Source of the DNA: a virus | Strand: one strand, 5' to 3' | IMG/VR virus record: IMGVR_UViG_3300027850_000002 | Span: 111,416 to 175,415 of that record | DNA: 64,000 nucleotides | In this document: one piece after another, positions 1-7,867 of the stretch | How positions within the stretch are numbered: the first letter of the stretch is position 1 | Layout: every line of letters starts with the position of its first letter | The notes under the pieces: model-generated | The model's database searches: none | The model's input: the letters and a program-made list of their open reading frames with translations, nothing else | What the model was told of the DNA's origin: nothing | Made by a program: the position numbers and the translations under genes

Positions 1-1
1 G

Positions 2-352
2 CTCGCGGCCTTTGGCGTGGTTAAGACTGCGACGGGGTTCAAGCAACCGGGGTTCAAGTCCGTCGGAATCCTACTTCCGAAGGCTGCGGATCTTCCGCCG
101 ATCCCACCGCCAAGCGTGCCTTCGCCGCTCGGTATTGGTAGGATCGAGAGCAACTACGACTTCGTACCCAAGGTCGCCTTCAACGTCGGAATGGGGGCTT
201 CGACTTCCACTGACGGAGCGGGCGCTCAGCGGGGAGTTCCAGCGGATACGGGACGTCGTCAACGCAGCGTCATCGACCGGGCGTTCCAACGCAACGAAGA
301 CGATTACGCAACAAGCAGCATGCCGTTGCCAGGGGACGTTGTCGCGCCATGA
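2..352 (+). CDS. Partial hypothetical phage protein (C-terminal part)
   Basis: The reading frame is open from the first bases of the window, so only the C-terminal 116 residues or so are visible. The first visible residues, LAAFGVVKTA, match the end of a short motif found at or near the start of several other proteins here (for example AAAAAFGVKEA at about residue 60 of the 5159 gene), so little may be missing. The middle is proline-rich. It overlaps the next gene by ATGA, which suggests translational coupling. I do not recognise the family; a head or neck role is only inferred from position. Confidence 0.6.
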   Translation, partial: LAAFGVVKTATGFKQPGFKSVGILLPKAADLPPIPPPSVPSPLGIGRIESNYDFVPKVAFNVGMGASTSTDGAGAQRGVPADTGRRQRSVIDRAFQRNEDDYATSSMPLPGDVVAP

Positions 353-1146
353 CGCTCGAACTCATCTACGCAAATGGGCAGCTCGCGGCACTCGAACGCT
401 ACAAGCTCGGATTCCCCGCGCACCCAACGGTCGCGAACAGCGCCGTGCTGACGACGAAGAAAACTTCACCGACACTGCCCGCTGCAGCACAGCAGGGGAT
501 GGCGCCACCATCAACGCCCATGGGCCTCTCTCAGATCTTCGATGCGCACGAACAAGGTGAAACGCGCTCGGAACCTCGGCGCAAGCTGTCGGCCGATAAT
601 CTATGCACGTCGTGCCGAAGGATGAAGCACTACGGCAAATGCAGTCGTCCGCGTGCGATTCCCGAGAAGGCCGCTGATTTAAACATCGGGATGCAGGGCT
701 ACAGCCCTGAACAGGGCAACAACCCATCCACGAGCCCTAACTACCGCTCAGCGGTCAGCTCGATCAGCTCGCTCACGCGCGCGTTAGAGGGTCGCCCCGC
801 CGATGAGCAGGCAGCATCTGGGTTCGCGGACCTGTACCGCGGGGGCGGGATTTCGAACATGGCGGATGAGCCGGGCCAGATGTCGGGCAGCCTCGCCAAA
901 GTCGCGAACAAGCTCAGCGCCTTCATGTTGCCCGACGCAGGGCTCCATTCGATGCACGAGCAGCGGGGACCGACCGTGAACCCGTACGAAGAGCAGCGAA
1001 CACGGATGGGAGCGCCTGTCGGCTTCGGCGACGAGGGGCTGCAACGCATCAATCGGGCCTTCAATCAGATCGACCACGCGGCCGACACCACGAACATCGG
1101 GGGCGGCGCCGGCGATCCAGAGCCAGGGCCGGCGGTCCTTGGCTGA
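349..1146 (+). CDS. Hypothetical protein with N-terminal shared motif and a Cys cluster
   Basis: A 265-residue protein that starts at the ATGA overlap with the preceding gene. Residues 6-21 (IYANGQLAALERYKLG) fit the recurring motif A-x3-G-x3-AL-x2-(F/Y)-G seen in several probable virion proteins of this window. A CxxC followed by another Cys (CTSCRRMKHYGKC, about residue 87) could bind a metal, although a fourth ligand is not obvious. The rest is low-complexity and polar. It lies upstream of neck, sheath and tube genes, so a structural or assembly role is possible. The family is not recognised. Confidence 0.6.
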   Translation: MTLELIYANGQLAALERYKLGFPAHPTVANSAVLTTKKTSPTLPAAAQQGMAPPSTPMGLSQIFDAHEQGETRSEPRRKLSADNLCTSCRRMKHYGKCSRPRAIPEKAADLNIGMQGYSPEQGNNPSTSPNYRSAVSSISSLTRALEGRPADEQAASGFADLYRGGGISNMADEPGQMSGSLAKVANKLSAFMLPDAGLHSMHEQRGPTVNPYEEQRTRMGAPVGFGDEGLQRINRAFNQIDHAADTTNIGGGAGDPEPGPAVLG

Positions 1147-1981
1147 AGTTCACATCACGCGAACTACCGCACTGTTTCCGAGCGCCGTGTTCGTGCAATG
1201 GAACGTGGAATCGGAGGAGAGTGGAGCGTTCTTCGTCGATGTTGCGCGATCCGAGAGTCCCGACGGCCCATGGGAATACATCGCGACAGGTCTTCGTGAA
1301 GCGTACAACTTCGTCGACGATCAGTTCAACCTGCCTCCAGCAGACCCGCGGAACGCAGGTCGCGAGGGCTTGAACCTGTTCTCGCTCGCGCGTGCGGTCT
1401 ACTACCAAATTACAGTGACGCCGCCGTCGGGCTCCGCGAACGCGTTTCACAGCCACGCGGAACCTGTCGAACCTGGACTTGACCGACGCACACGTTTGTT
1501 CAAACGCAAAATCCTCCACGATCAAGCGGTCGGATACCGACGTCTAAACGGGATCCCACTCATCGTGTTGAAACGTCGTCGCTGGGGTGACCGTTGTCCG
1601 AAATGCTACGACCCCGTGACACGGGAATCGACACTCGAGCACTGCTTGACGTGCTTTGGAACGACGTTCGTCGGAGGCTACTGGACTCCGACGCCGATCC
1701 GCGGACGTCGTGAAGCAGCGACGGTCGAAACGAACATCACGGCACATGGCGATAGCGACGTGAAGTTCAACGACTTCAATATCCTTGACTACCCTCTTGT
1801 CGAATACAAAGACATCATTGTTGATGTCGTACGGAATGAACGCTACCAAGTTCAACGCGTTCACCCTACAGAACTGAAAAGCGTCACGGTACACCAGAAA
1901 CTAACGACGTCTCTACTCGGTCACAACTCGATTGAATACAAGCTGCTCGTGGACCTGACGGCAACGCCGTCTCTGTACTAA
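1139..1981 (+). CDS. Probable neck/connector protein with FnIII-like start and zinc ribbon
   Basis: A 280-residue protein that appears to use a TTG start overlapping the previous gene by 8 bases. The first 110 residues alternate beta-strand-like segments with aromatic anchors (FVQWNV, GPWEYIATG), as in fibronectin type III domains. In the middle, CPKCYDP followed about 15 residues later by CLTCFGTTFVGGY forms a four-Cys zinc ribbon. This CxxC...CxxC-GTxFVGGY pattern is, from memory, typical of a virion protein of large myophages placed near the head-tail junction. The gene directly before the terminator-like protein and sheath supports this. The exact role is inferred. Confidence 0.55.
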   Translation: MAEVHITRTTALFPSAVFVQWNVESEESGAFFVDVARSESPDGPWEYIATGLREAYNFVDDQFNLPPADPRNAGREGLNLFSLARAVYYQITVTPPSGSANAFHSHAEPVEPGLDRRTRLFKRKILHDQAVGYRRLNGIPLIVLKRRRWGDRCPKCYDPVTRESTLEHCLTCFGTTFVGGYWTPTPIRGRREAATVETNITAHGDSDVKFNDFNILDYPLVEYKDIIVDVVRNERYQVQRVHPTELKSVTVHQKLTTSLLGHNSIEYKLLVDLTATPSLY

Positions 1982-1984
1982 CCC

Positions 1985-2692
1985 ATGGCCGACAACTATC
2001 CCAAGTACGTACCGGACCCGAAGGTAGTACCTTCACCGGAAGAAACGCAGCAAGTCAGCATCCGTCCTGGGTCAAAACTTGCGGTGTTGGGAGTATTTGT
2101 CGAAATCATCCGAAGGCGTTTCGGGCGAGACATCGTGGGGGATGAATTCCAGTGGCGCTGGGACTCAGATATCAAGGTCACAAAGCTAGCCGTCGAGAGC
2201 GCGTTCAACGAAGACAAAACGCACCGGAACTTCCGTCCTGCCGTCTACGTGGATTGTGACGACCAGACGATGGGCCGTGTCGTACTCGGAGACCGGGCGG
2301 GTCTCAACCTCAAGACCGGGCTTGAAGGCTTCTGGAATCTGCAAACGGTTCCAATCCTGATCGAGTGCGTCACGGGAAAGCGCGCAGAGAGTGCTGCACT
2401 CGGCGACATCATCGGAATTTTCTTGCAGGCCTCGAGTGACCTCATCCAAGGCAAGTTCGGTTTCCACGACATGACGCCTGTTACGGTTGGACGAACACAG
2501 CCAGCGCAGCGCGACAAAGACCAATGGGTGACGTCCGTGACTTTCGTGGTGCAGTACCCGCAGCGTTGGACGAATGCTCCAACGGCACCGCTGCTGCGAG
2601 AGCTGGAGATGGATATCTCCCGTTCCGGTGCAGAATCAGCGACCGAGTTCTTCGAGTCTATCGCCCTGTCTTGGCAGGACGTGCCCGAGTAG
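1985..2692 (+). CDS. Putative tail terminator / neck protein
   Basis: A 235-residue protein 3 bases after its neighbour. It shows a mixed alpha/beta pattern (helical start around VFVEIIRRRFG, then strands RPAVYVDCDD, VPILIECVTG, WVTSVTFVVQYP) resembling the small tail-completion or tail-terminator proteins of contractile phages, which cap the tube where it joins the head. Position just upstream of the sheath gene fits. There is no catalytic motif. The assignment rests on gene order and the strand pattern, not on a recognised signature. Confidence 0.45.
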   Translation: MADNYPKYVPDPKVVPSPEETQQVSIRPGSKLAVLGVFVEIIRRRFGRDIVGDEFQWRWDSDIKVTKLAVESAFNEDKTHRNFRPAVYVDCDDQTMGRVVLGDRAGLNLKTGLEGFWNLQTVPILIECVTGKRAESAALGDIIGIFLQASSDLIQGKFGFHDMTPVTVGRTQPAQRDKDQWVTSVTFVVQYPQRWTNAPTAPLLRELEMDISRSGAESATEFFESIALSWQDVPE

Positions 2693-2724
2693 GGCCCTTC
2701 GTCGTGTTTCGTTGCCCAACACCC

Positions 2725-2730
2725 TATAAT
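2725..2730 (+). promoter_or_regulatory. TATAAT -10 element of the CCTATAATT family, upstream of the sheath
   Basis: TATAAT within CCCTATAATTT. Unlike the other copies in this genome it lies 32 bases before the start codon, and the sheath gene has its own GGAG at 2751-2754, so this transcript would carry a short leader. The leader also contains a five-codon ORF at 2743-2760. No convincing -35 was seen. Confidence 0.6.
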
Positions 2731-2762
2731 TTCCGCAACCCTATGGACTCGGAGAACTGATC

Positions 2763-5156
2763 ATGGCCATCCGACCTGTCGTACTTGTTTACCAGGACCT
2801 GGCCACGCCGACGATTACGCCGACGTCGCCAGACCTGAACTGTTTGGTCGTTGGTCCGGCGTTTTGGATCCAGGACTACTTCCAACCCGGCACCACCGAC
2901 TACGCAGACAAGGCCGATATTCAGGTCACGTCTGCGTACGGTGCGCTGGAAACCAGCCCCGCTGCAGCGTTGCCGACGGGGGCCGCCGTGATCACGGTGG
3001 CATCGCCGCCAAACAACGCGGTGGGAGCGCTACTCGACGGAGACAGCGTCCAGATCTACTTCGACCAGGCCCGTGTTCGCATCGCGGGCAAAGGCGTCGA
3101 CGTTGGTGGCGGCGTTCAAGGAACGACCACGGTCCTGACGCCGAACGTGTTCGACACGGCCGAGGGAACTCCGACCACGTTCGCGACGCCTGGTCCCGGT
3201 CGTGCTCTTCCCGGTGACCGTTTGGTCATCGTGGATGCAGGCGCAGTCGTCATCGCGCGCACCGTGCTCACGGTTGTTACGGACACGCAGCTGCTGCTCA
3301 CGTCGGATGTGACCGGCGGTACGTTCGTGCCCGCGGCGAACCAGAGCTGGTACATCGAGCGCCAGGTCAACGACATCCAGATCAACTCGTCGTTCGTTTC
3401 CAGCACCGGAAACATCGTGAAGATCGCTGGTGGCGTCACGCTCCCCGTCACCGGCCAGGGCAGCAAGCCCGTGTCGTACGCGGTCGTGTACGAGGCGTAT
3501 CGCAGCCTCCAGCAGTCGCTGGTCGATCTCGACACCGTCGAGTCGCTGGTGGACATCGAGTCGAAGATCGGTCGTGTCGACGCGCGCAACCCACTCGCGA
3601 CGGGTGCCTTCGTGGCGCTTCAAAACACGACGTCCGTCGTTCAGTTCATCGGTGTCGTGTCGGACGATCTCCAGGGACATGTGTCCGTGCGAGACCATCT
3701 CTCGGCGCGACCCGACGTCTACGCCATCGTTCCGATGACGACGGACATTTCCATCTTCGTGATGTGGAATGTCGACTGTGTCGGTCTCGCACTGCCCGAC
3801 AACGTTCGCGGCCGTCCGCAGCGTTTCCGTGTCGTGATCGGTAGCGGCACGCTGCCCGTCACTAAGACGATCATCGAGCCTTCGGCCACCGGCCAGTCCG
3901 TGCAGCTCGCGGCCAGCGCGCCCACGGCAATCACCCGCCTCACGCTGACCGGCACGCTGAGCTTGGTCACGAACGGCGTGATTCCGGGCGACGTCCTGAG
4001 CGTCACCGTCACCAGCGCTGCGGGTGTTGTTGCGCTCGGTCTGTACCCGATCGGTGCCGTCGAAAATGCGACGATCGTCGAGGTCGACACAACGTCGCCC
4101 TTCGCGAGCGCCGGTGTCGCCAACATCAGCGTCACGATCTTCGAAGCGGACGGTGTGACGGTTCGTCTCGCGTCACAGGCACTGGTCGGCACAGTCACCG
4201 CGACGAGCGACGACCTCTATCTGATCCTCAAGGATCCGAGCGGGACGTTCGTCGTGAGCGGTGTTGTAGCCGGTGATCTCATCAAGATCCCCGTCGACCC
4301 GAACGCGGCCATCGACGACAACAGCGTGTTCGTCACCCTTGTGGTGAACAACATCATCAGCGACCAACGCTTGCAGCTCGTAAATAACGGGCAGGACTTG
4401 TCGACGGCTCAAAATGAGCTGCCGCACGGCGTGAAGCGAACCGGCAGCGCTCTTGTCGGCCTGACGACGATCAACTACCAAGTCGTGCGTACGCTGTCGA
4501 AAAGCCAGCAGGTGACCGAGCTGGTTGCGGTTGCGCAGTCGTTCAACTCCAAGCGCACGATTCTCGTGTGGCCGGATCGTTGTGATGTCGCAGGCGTGAC
4601 CGGCGGCAACAACCAGCCGGGCTACTACCTCGCAGCGGCAGTTGGCGGCATGACTGCAGGTCTGCCGTCGCAGCAGGGGTTCACGAACCTCGGCATCGCC
4701 GGCGTCAGTCAGATCTTCAACTCAAACACGTACTTCACGGACACCCAGCTCACTGACATCTCGAACGGCGGTTGGTACGTGTTCGCGCAGCAGACGACGA
4801 CGTCGTTGCCGTACACCATCCACCAGCTCACGACGGATCCTTCGACGCTCGAGTCGGGCGAATTCTCGGTCGTCAAGAACTTCGACTTCGTGTCGCTGTT
4901 CTTCGTCGACATCGTCGAGGACTTCCTCGGTCAGTACAACGTCACGGTCGACACGCTGACGTTGCTCGGCGCCGCGCTCAACACGGGAGCGCAGCTTCTC
5001 TTGCTGCGTACCGTTGCGAAGATCGGCGCACCGCTGACCTCGTTCACGCTCACCGGCATCAACGTCTCGCCGGCGTCGGCAGACCGTGTGCTCGTGTACT
5101 GCGCAATCGGTCTACCGAAGCCGCTCAACGTCATCGAACTCCACCTGGTGGCATAA
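2763..5156 (+). CDS. Contractile tail sheath protein
   Basis: A 797-residue protein, long for a sheath but usual for large phages. The N-terminus begins with VVLVYQDL and CLVVGPAFWIQDY, as sheath proteins often do. The C-terminal third carries the conserved core, with KRTILVWPD, then GYYLAAAVGGMTAGLPSQQG and the following GFTNLGIAGV, the region that forms the interlocked inner layer around the tube. The middle is a set of beta-rich insertions. Start ATG follows GGAG by 8 bases. It sits upstream of a probable tube gene and a spike gene. The sheath contracts to drive the tube through the host envelope. Confidence 0.85.
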   Translation: MAIRPVVLVYQDLATPTITPTSPDLNCLVVGPAFWIQDYFQPGTTDYADKADIQVTSAYGALETSPAAALPTGAAVITVASPPNNAVGALLDGDSVQIYFDQARVRIAGKGVDVGGGVQGTTTVLTPNVFDTAEGTPTTFATPGPGRALPGDRLVIVDAGAVVIARTVLTVVTDTQLLLTSDVTGGTFVPAANQSWYIERQVNDIQINSSFVSSTGNIVKIAGGVTLPVTGQGSKPVSYAVVYEAYRSLQQSLVDLDTVESLVDIESKIGRVDARNPLATGAFVALQNTTSVVQFIGVVSDDLQGHVSVRDHLSARPDVYAIVPMTTDISIFVMWNVDCVGLALPDNVRGRPQRFRVVIGSGTLPVTKTIIEPSATGQSVQLAASAPTAITRLTLTGTLSLVTNGVIPGDVLSVTVTSAAGVVALGLYPIGAVENATIVEVDTTSPFASAGVANISVTIFEADGVTVRLASQALVGTVTATSDDLYLILKDPSGTFVVSGVVAGDLIKIPVDPNAAIDDNSVFVTLVVNNIISDQRLQLVNNGQDLSTAQNELPHGVKRTGSALVGLTTINYQVVRTLSKSQQVTELVAVAQSFNSKRTILVWPDRCDVAGVTGGNNQPGYYLAAAVGGMTAGLPSQQGFTNLGIAGVSQIFNSNTYFTDTQLTDISNGGWYVFAQQTTTSLPYTIHQLTTDPSTLESGEFSVVKNFDFVSLFFVDIVEDFLGQYNVTVDTLTLLGAALNTGAQLLLLRTVAKIGAPLTSFTLTGINVSPASADRVLVYCAIGLPKPLNVIELHLVA

Positions 5157-5158
5157 CC

Positions 5159-5611
5159 GTGTCGGACTCCTTTTTCGACAAGTTCATCGCTGACCTCGTG
5201 AAAGGTGCCAACACCAACTCGAGGGAGAATGGCGGGCCCGGCGTGAACATCATCGTGGCGCGCGAAAACCACGGATGTGAAGAGAAACTCGCGAGCGAGA
5301 AGCTTGGAACGATCGCAGACGCCTATGCCAACGGTGCAACGGCAGCTGCTGCGGCGTTCGGAGTCAAGGAAGCGTTTCTCCCGGCGCTCCTTCCGCTCGC
5401 TGGTTCTCTGCTTGGAGGCACTGCGCTCCGTGCCGGTGCGGGCGCCGTCGCCAAAGGGGCGATGGGTCGCGGTGCAGCCGGTCTTGCTTCCAAGGTGGTG
5501 CCGAAGATGACGGGCGGCATCGGTGGCGCAGCCACGGACATGGCAGGTTCGATGGTAGGCGGTGCCATCGGCAACAAGCTCGCGCCGCAGCCGCAGCAGC
5601 AGCCGCAATAG
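5159..5611 (+). CDS. Glycine/alanine-rich hypothetical protein
   Basis: A 150-residue protein with a GTG start 2 bases after the sheath stop. The first 40 residues are polar. Residues around 54-72 contain AYANGATAAAAAFGVKEA, a copy of the motif shared with other probable virion proteins here. The C-terminal half is a string of Gly/Ala zipper segments (GSLLGGTALRAGAGAVAKG, GGIGGAATDMAGSMVGGAIG), which could insert in or pack against membrane, and ends in a Gln/Pro tail. It may be an internal or ejected virion protein, which is inference. Confidence 0.55.
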   Translation: MSDSFFDKFIADLVKGANTNSRENGGPGVNIIVARENHGCEEKLASEKLGTIADAYANGATAAAAAFGVKEAFLPALLPLAGSLLGGTALRAGAGAVAKGAMGRGAAGLASKVVPKMTGGIGGAATDMAGSMVGGAIGNKLAPQPQQQPQ

Positions 5612-5619
5612 ATGAACTG

Positions 5620-6219
5620 ATGAGCGTCGAACGTTTCAAGATCAAGACCGCAAGCTTCGCTTCCGTGTTCCCGTCAGTGGCGGGACCTGCGGTAGGCGGC
5701 TTTGTGGGCTATGGCCTGGGACGTCGATACGGCAACCCAGAACTGGGTGCGTTGCTCGGCACGCTCACCATGGGCACTGCAGGCAAGCTTCTCGGCGAGA
5801 AGGTCCAGCAGGCAGAGGCGCAGGCACAGGCGGTTCCGCCAGGTGCGCCCTTCGATCTCGACGCTACGTCCCAAGACATTCCGGCGTGGGCGCTGCAGGG
5901 TGCGCACCTACTACAGCCACAGATAAAGCAGTCTGGGCACTTCGACGACATCGTAGGCAGCGACATGATGGGCGCCGCATGGCCGGTCGTCGAAGGTGTT
6001 CGCGAACACCAGCCGGCAGGGCAAATCGCGAAAAATGTTGCTGGTCAGGGTCTCGGAACTTTGGGCGGCGGACTGGTCGGACACGGACTCGGTGCACTCA
6101 TCAACAATGCCGCGGGACACCAGGTCCCCGGTATTCTCGGCGTTCCTCTTTCAACCCTGTTAACTGGTCTTGGCGCTACAATCGGTAACGTCAAGGGCCT
6201 CGATTTCGCACGCAAGTAA
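5620..6219 (+). CDS. Glycine-zipper hypothetical protein
   Basis: A 199-residue protein. Two Gly-rich hydrophobic blocks, residues 19-60 (VAGPAVGGFVGYGLGRRYG and the segment after it) and about 145-170 (GLGTLGGGLVGHGLGALI), look like glycine-zipper segments, separated by a polar stretch. The architecture is similar to the preceding gene, so both may belong to one functional group. A membrane-active or structural role between sheath and tube is possible but unproven. Confidence 0.55.
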   Translation: MSVERFKIKTASFASVFPSVAGPAVGGFVGYGLGRRYGNPELGALLGTLTMGTAGKLLGEKVQQAEAQAQAVPPGAPFDLDATSQDIPAWALQGAHLLQPQIKQSGHFDDIVGSDMMGAAWPVVEGVREHQPAGQIAKNVAGQGLGTLGGGLVGHGLGALINNAAGHQVPGILGVPLSTLLTGLGATIGNVKGLDFARK

Positions 6220-6228
6220 GGAGCAACC

Positions 6229-6999
6229 ATGGCGCTCGGTGTAGTCAAAGGTTTCGATACCTGGTCCTTCCAGGAAAGCTACGTCGAGCGCGTGATGGAC
6301 AACGCTGCGTACACCGCAGCGCATCCTGACGACACGCTCGTTCTCGCAGGGCCTGCGCGAAAGCAGAACCTGTCGCAGGGTTTTGCCAACCTCCTCGCAA
6401 TCGGCATGCTGCAGGCGGTCAACTTCACCCAGACCAAGCCGACACAGCCGATGATGGCGATCGGTTCAGGCCGCTCGTTCTACGTCAGCGGTAAGGCGCA
6501 GACACAGTGGACGATGGGTCGCCTGTTCGTGAACGGACGCAACCTACTTCGCGTGCTCTCGCACAACGCGGTCGCCAGCGGCATCGACGTGTCACAGTTT
6601 GACGACATTGCGGCCGAGTCAGATCCGCAGAGCAAGAAGTACTTCATCAACCTCGACTCCGAGCTGTTCCTCATTCCGTTCGGGATGGGAGCGGTGTTCC
6701 GGGACAAGACGCACGGCTTCTGCGGCGGGTTCTACGCTGAGCTGTCGATGATCACGTCGTACGCGATCGGCTGGAACGCGGGTCAGAACCTGGTGCTCGA
6801 GAACGTCTCGGGTATGTCGGATCGGTTGCTTCCGTTCGGACACAACGCGACGCCGCCGGGTCTTCGACCGCACGCACAGGGCGGTATCGGTGTTCGTGCA
6901 TCCAGCATCGATGCGGTGCTTGGATTCATTGATGACAACAACACCGGTGACAATCAGTCGAATGCGCCAGGGGACACGATCCCCAACGAAAACGTCTAA
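6229..6999 (+). CDS. Probable tail tube / major virion protein
   Basis: A 256-residue protein preceded by AAGGAG at a good distance. Sequence is beta-rich with segments such as QPMMAIGSGRSFYVSGKAQ and SSIDAVLGFIDDNNTG. In contractile phages the tube gene follows the sheath, and this is the only medium-sized beta-rich candidate close behind the sheath. It would form the inner tube through which DNA passes. No signature motif was recognised, so the call rests on order, size and the strong ribosome binding site expected for an abundant protein. Confidence 0.5.
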   Translation: MALGVVKGFDTWSFQESYVERVMDNAAYTAAHPDDTLVLAGPARKQNLSQGFANLLAIGMLQAVNFTQTKPTQPMMAIGSGRSFYVSGKAQTQWTMGRLFVNGRNLLRVLSHNAVASGIDVSQFDDIAAESDPQSKKYFINLDSELFLIPFGMGAVFRDKTHGFCGGFYAELSMITSYAIGWNAGQNLVLENVSGMSDRLLPFGHNATPPGLRPHAQGGIGVRASSIDAVLGFIDDNNTGDNQSNAPGDTIPNENV

Positions 7000-7265
7000 T
7001 GCGCTACTCCCGTGAATGGTTTTTCCTCGTCATCGCTGTGCTCTGTATGGGTGCGGACAGTGCGAGCACAAACACGGACATCGCGGGGTTGCTCAGGGAG
7101 TTCGGATTTCCAATCTTCGTTAGCCTCTGGTTCATGTGGCGTGTCGAGAAACGTATGGACCGTTTCACCGATACGATCCAAAACCTGCTCACGGCAGTCA
7201 CCGTCATGGCGAAAACCATTGACGGCCTGCCGCCCCGAGCATCAACACACCAGCCGCATCCGTAA
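6999..7265 (+). CDS. Small membrane protein, YvrJ/BhlA holin-like
   Basis: An 88-residue protein starting in the TAATG overlap with the tube gene. It has a hydrophobic N-terminus (WFFLVIAVLCMG) and then FGFPIFVSLWFMWRVEKRMDR followed by an amphipathic helix. The second part resembles the YvrJ family, whose GFPI...R.E..L pattern lies in a single membrane span followed by a coiled coil. Related small proteins (BhlA/UviB type) are reported as holin-like. Here it sits in the tail operon, apart from the main lysis block, so its role is uncertain. Confidence 0.5.
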   Translation: MRYSREWFFLVIAVLCMGADSASTNTDIAGLLREFGFPIFVSLWFMWRVEKRMDRFTDTIQNLLTAVTVMAKTIDGLPPRASTHQPHP

Positions 7266-7274
7266 GGGAACTCC

Positions 7275-7508
7275 ATGTCTTGGATCATGACAGGCGTTCT
7301 GGCGTTCGTGGTGGGGGTGATTGTGTGGGCGGAGATTCGTTGCGGTCGTCGCAACAAGATCTTCCAAGCAATGATCGACCCCGAGATCGACACGCTCAAG
7401 ACCAACGCCATTTCCAAGTATCGTGAACGGTTTGGCAAGGACCCCACGGGCCCGTACCTGATCGTCAGCGAACCTCGCGCACGCGACGGGCTCGAAAAAC
7501 GGTCATGA
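7275..7508 (+). CDS. Small membrane protein of unknown function
   Basis: A 77-residue protein with one N-terminal membrane span (residues 4-20, MTGVLAFVVGVIVWAEI) and a basic, then charged soluble tail. It overlaps the next membrane protein by ATGA, so the two are probably made together. No family recognised. Confidence 0.5.
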   Translation: MSWIMTGVLAFVVGVIVWAEIRCGRRNKIFQAMIDPEIDTLKTNAISKYRERFGKDPTGPYLIVSEPRARDGLEKRS

Positions 7509-7855
7509 CCATCGCGCTCGTCGTCGCTTCAATCGTGCTCGCGATTGCGTGGCTCCCGCTCGCCGTTCGCTTCCTGCGCGGTTGGCGAAACCGTAAGAAC
7601 CCCGTCAGCCTCGCCATCTGCGCAGCGCTCTGTTTGTTCGCGTACTCGAACATCATGTTCGCGCTTGTGCTCATCGACGGTGCGTCACTGCGATTTCTCG
7701 CTGTTGCGACCCACACGTTTGAACTCGTCGTCTTGGCCAACTTCTACGTCGCGTTCAAATGGTCTGCGAAAAAGTTTCCAGACGCGCGCACTAGCAAGCC
7801 GCCCGAGTACACCGTGCCGCCAATGAACACGTCGAACACCTCGCGCGAGGCGTGA
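7505..7855 (+). CDS. Membrane protein with about three spans
   Basis: A 116-residue protein with hydrophobic segments near residues 3-22, 33-55 and 67-88 and a short polar C-terminus rich in Pro/Thr. The size and topology are compatible with a holin or other small membrane protein, but no family signature is visible. It is coupled by ATGA to the gene before it and lies immediately before the spike gene. Confidence 0.5.
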   Translation: MTIALVVASIVLAIAWLPLAVRFLRGWRNRKNPVSLAICAALCLFAYSNIMFALVLIDGASLRFLAVATHTFELVVLANFYVAFKWSAKKFPDARTSKPPEYTVPPMNTSNTSREA

Positions 7856-7859
7856 TACG
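7854..7859 (+). promoter_or_regulatory. Putative weak -10 (GATACG), leaderless geometry
   Basis: GATACG lies 8 bases before the GTG of the spike gene, which has no Shine-Dalgarno sequence. The wider string CGTGATACGG is repeated on the other strand before the gene starting at 33981, at the same 8-base distance. It overlaps the stop codon of the upstream gene. Confidence 0.3.
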
Positions 7860-7867
7860 GTCGGGTC

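Noticed and set aside
41-72. tRNA T-arm-like GGTTCAAGTCC
   Set aside because: The flanks do not form a five-base stem, there is no acceptor or anticodon arm nearby, and the bases are coding.
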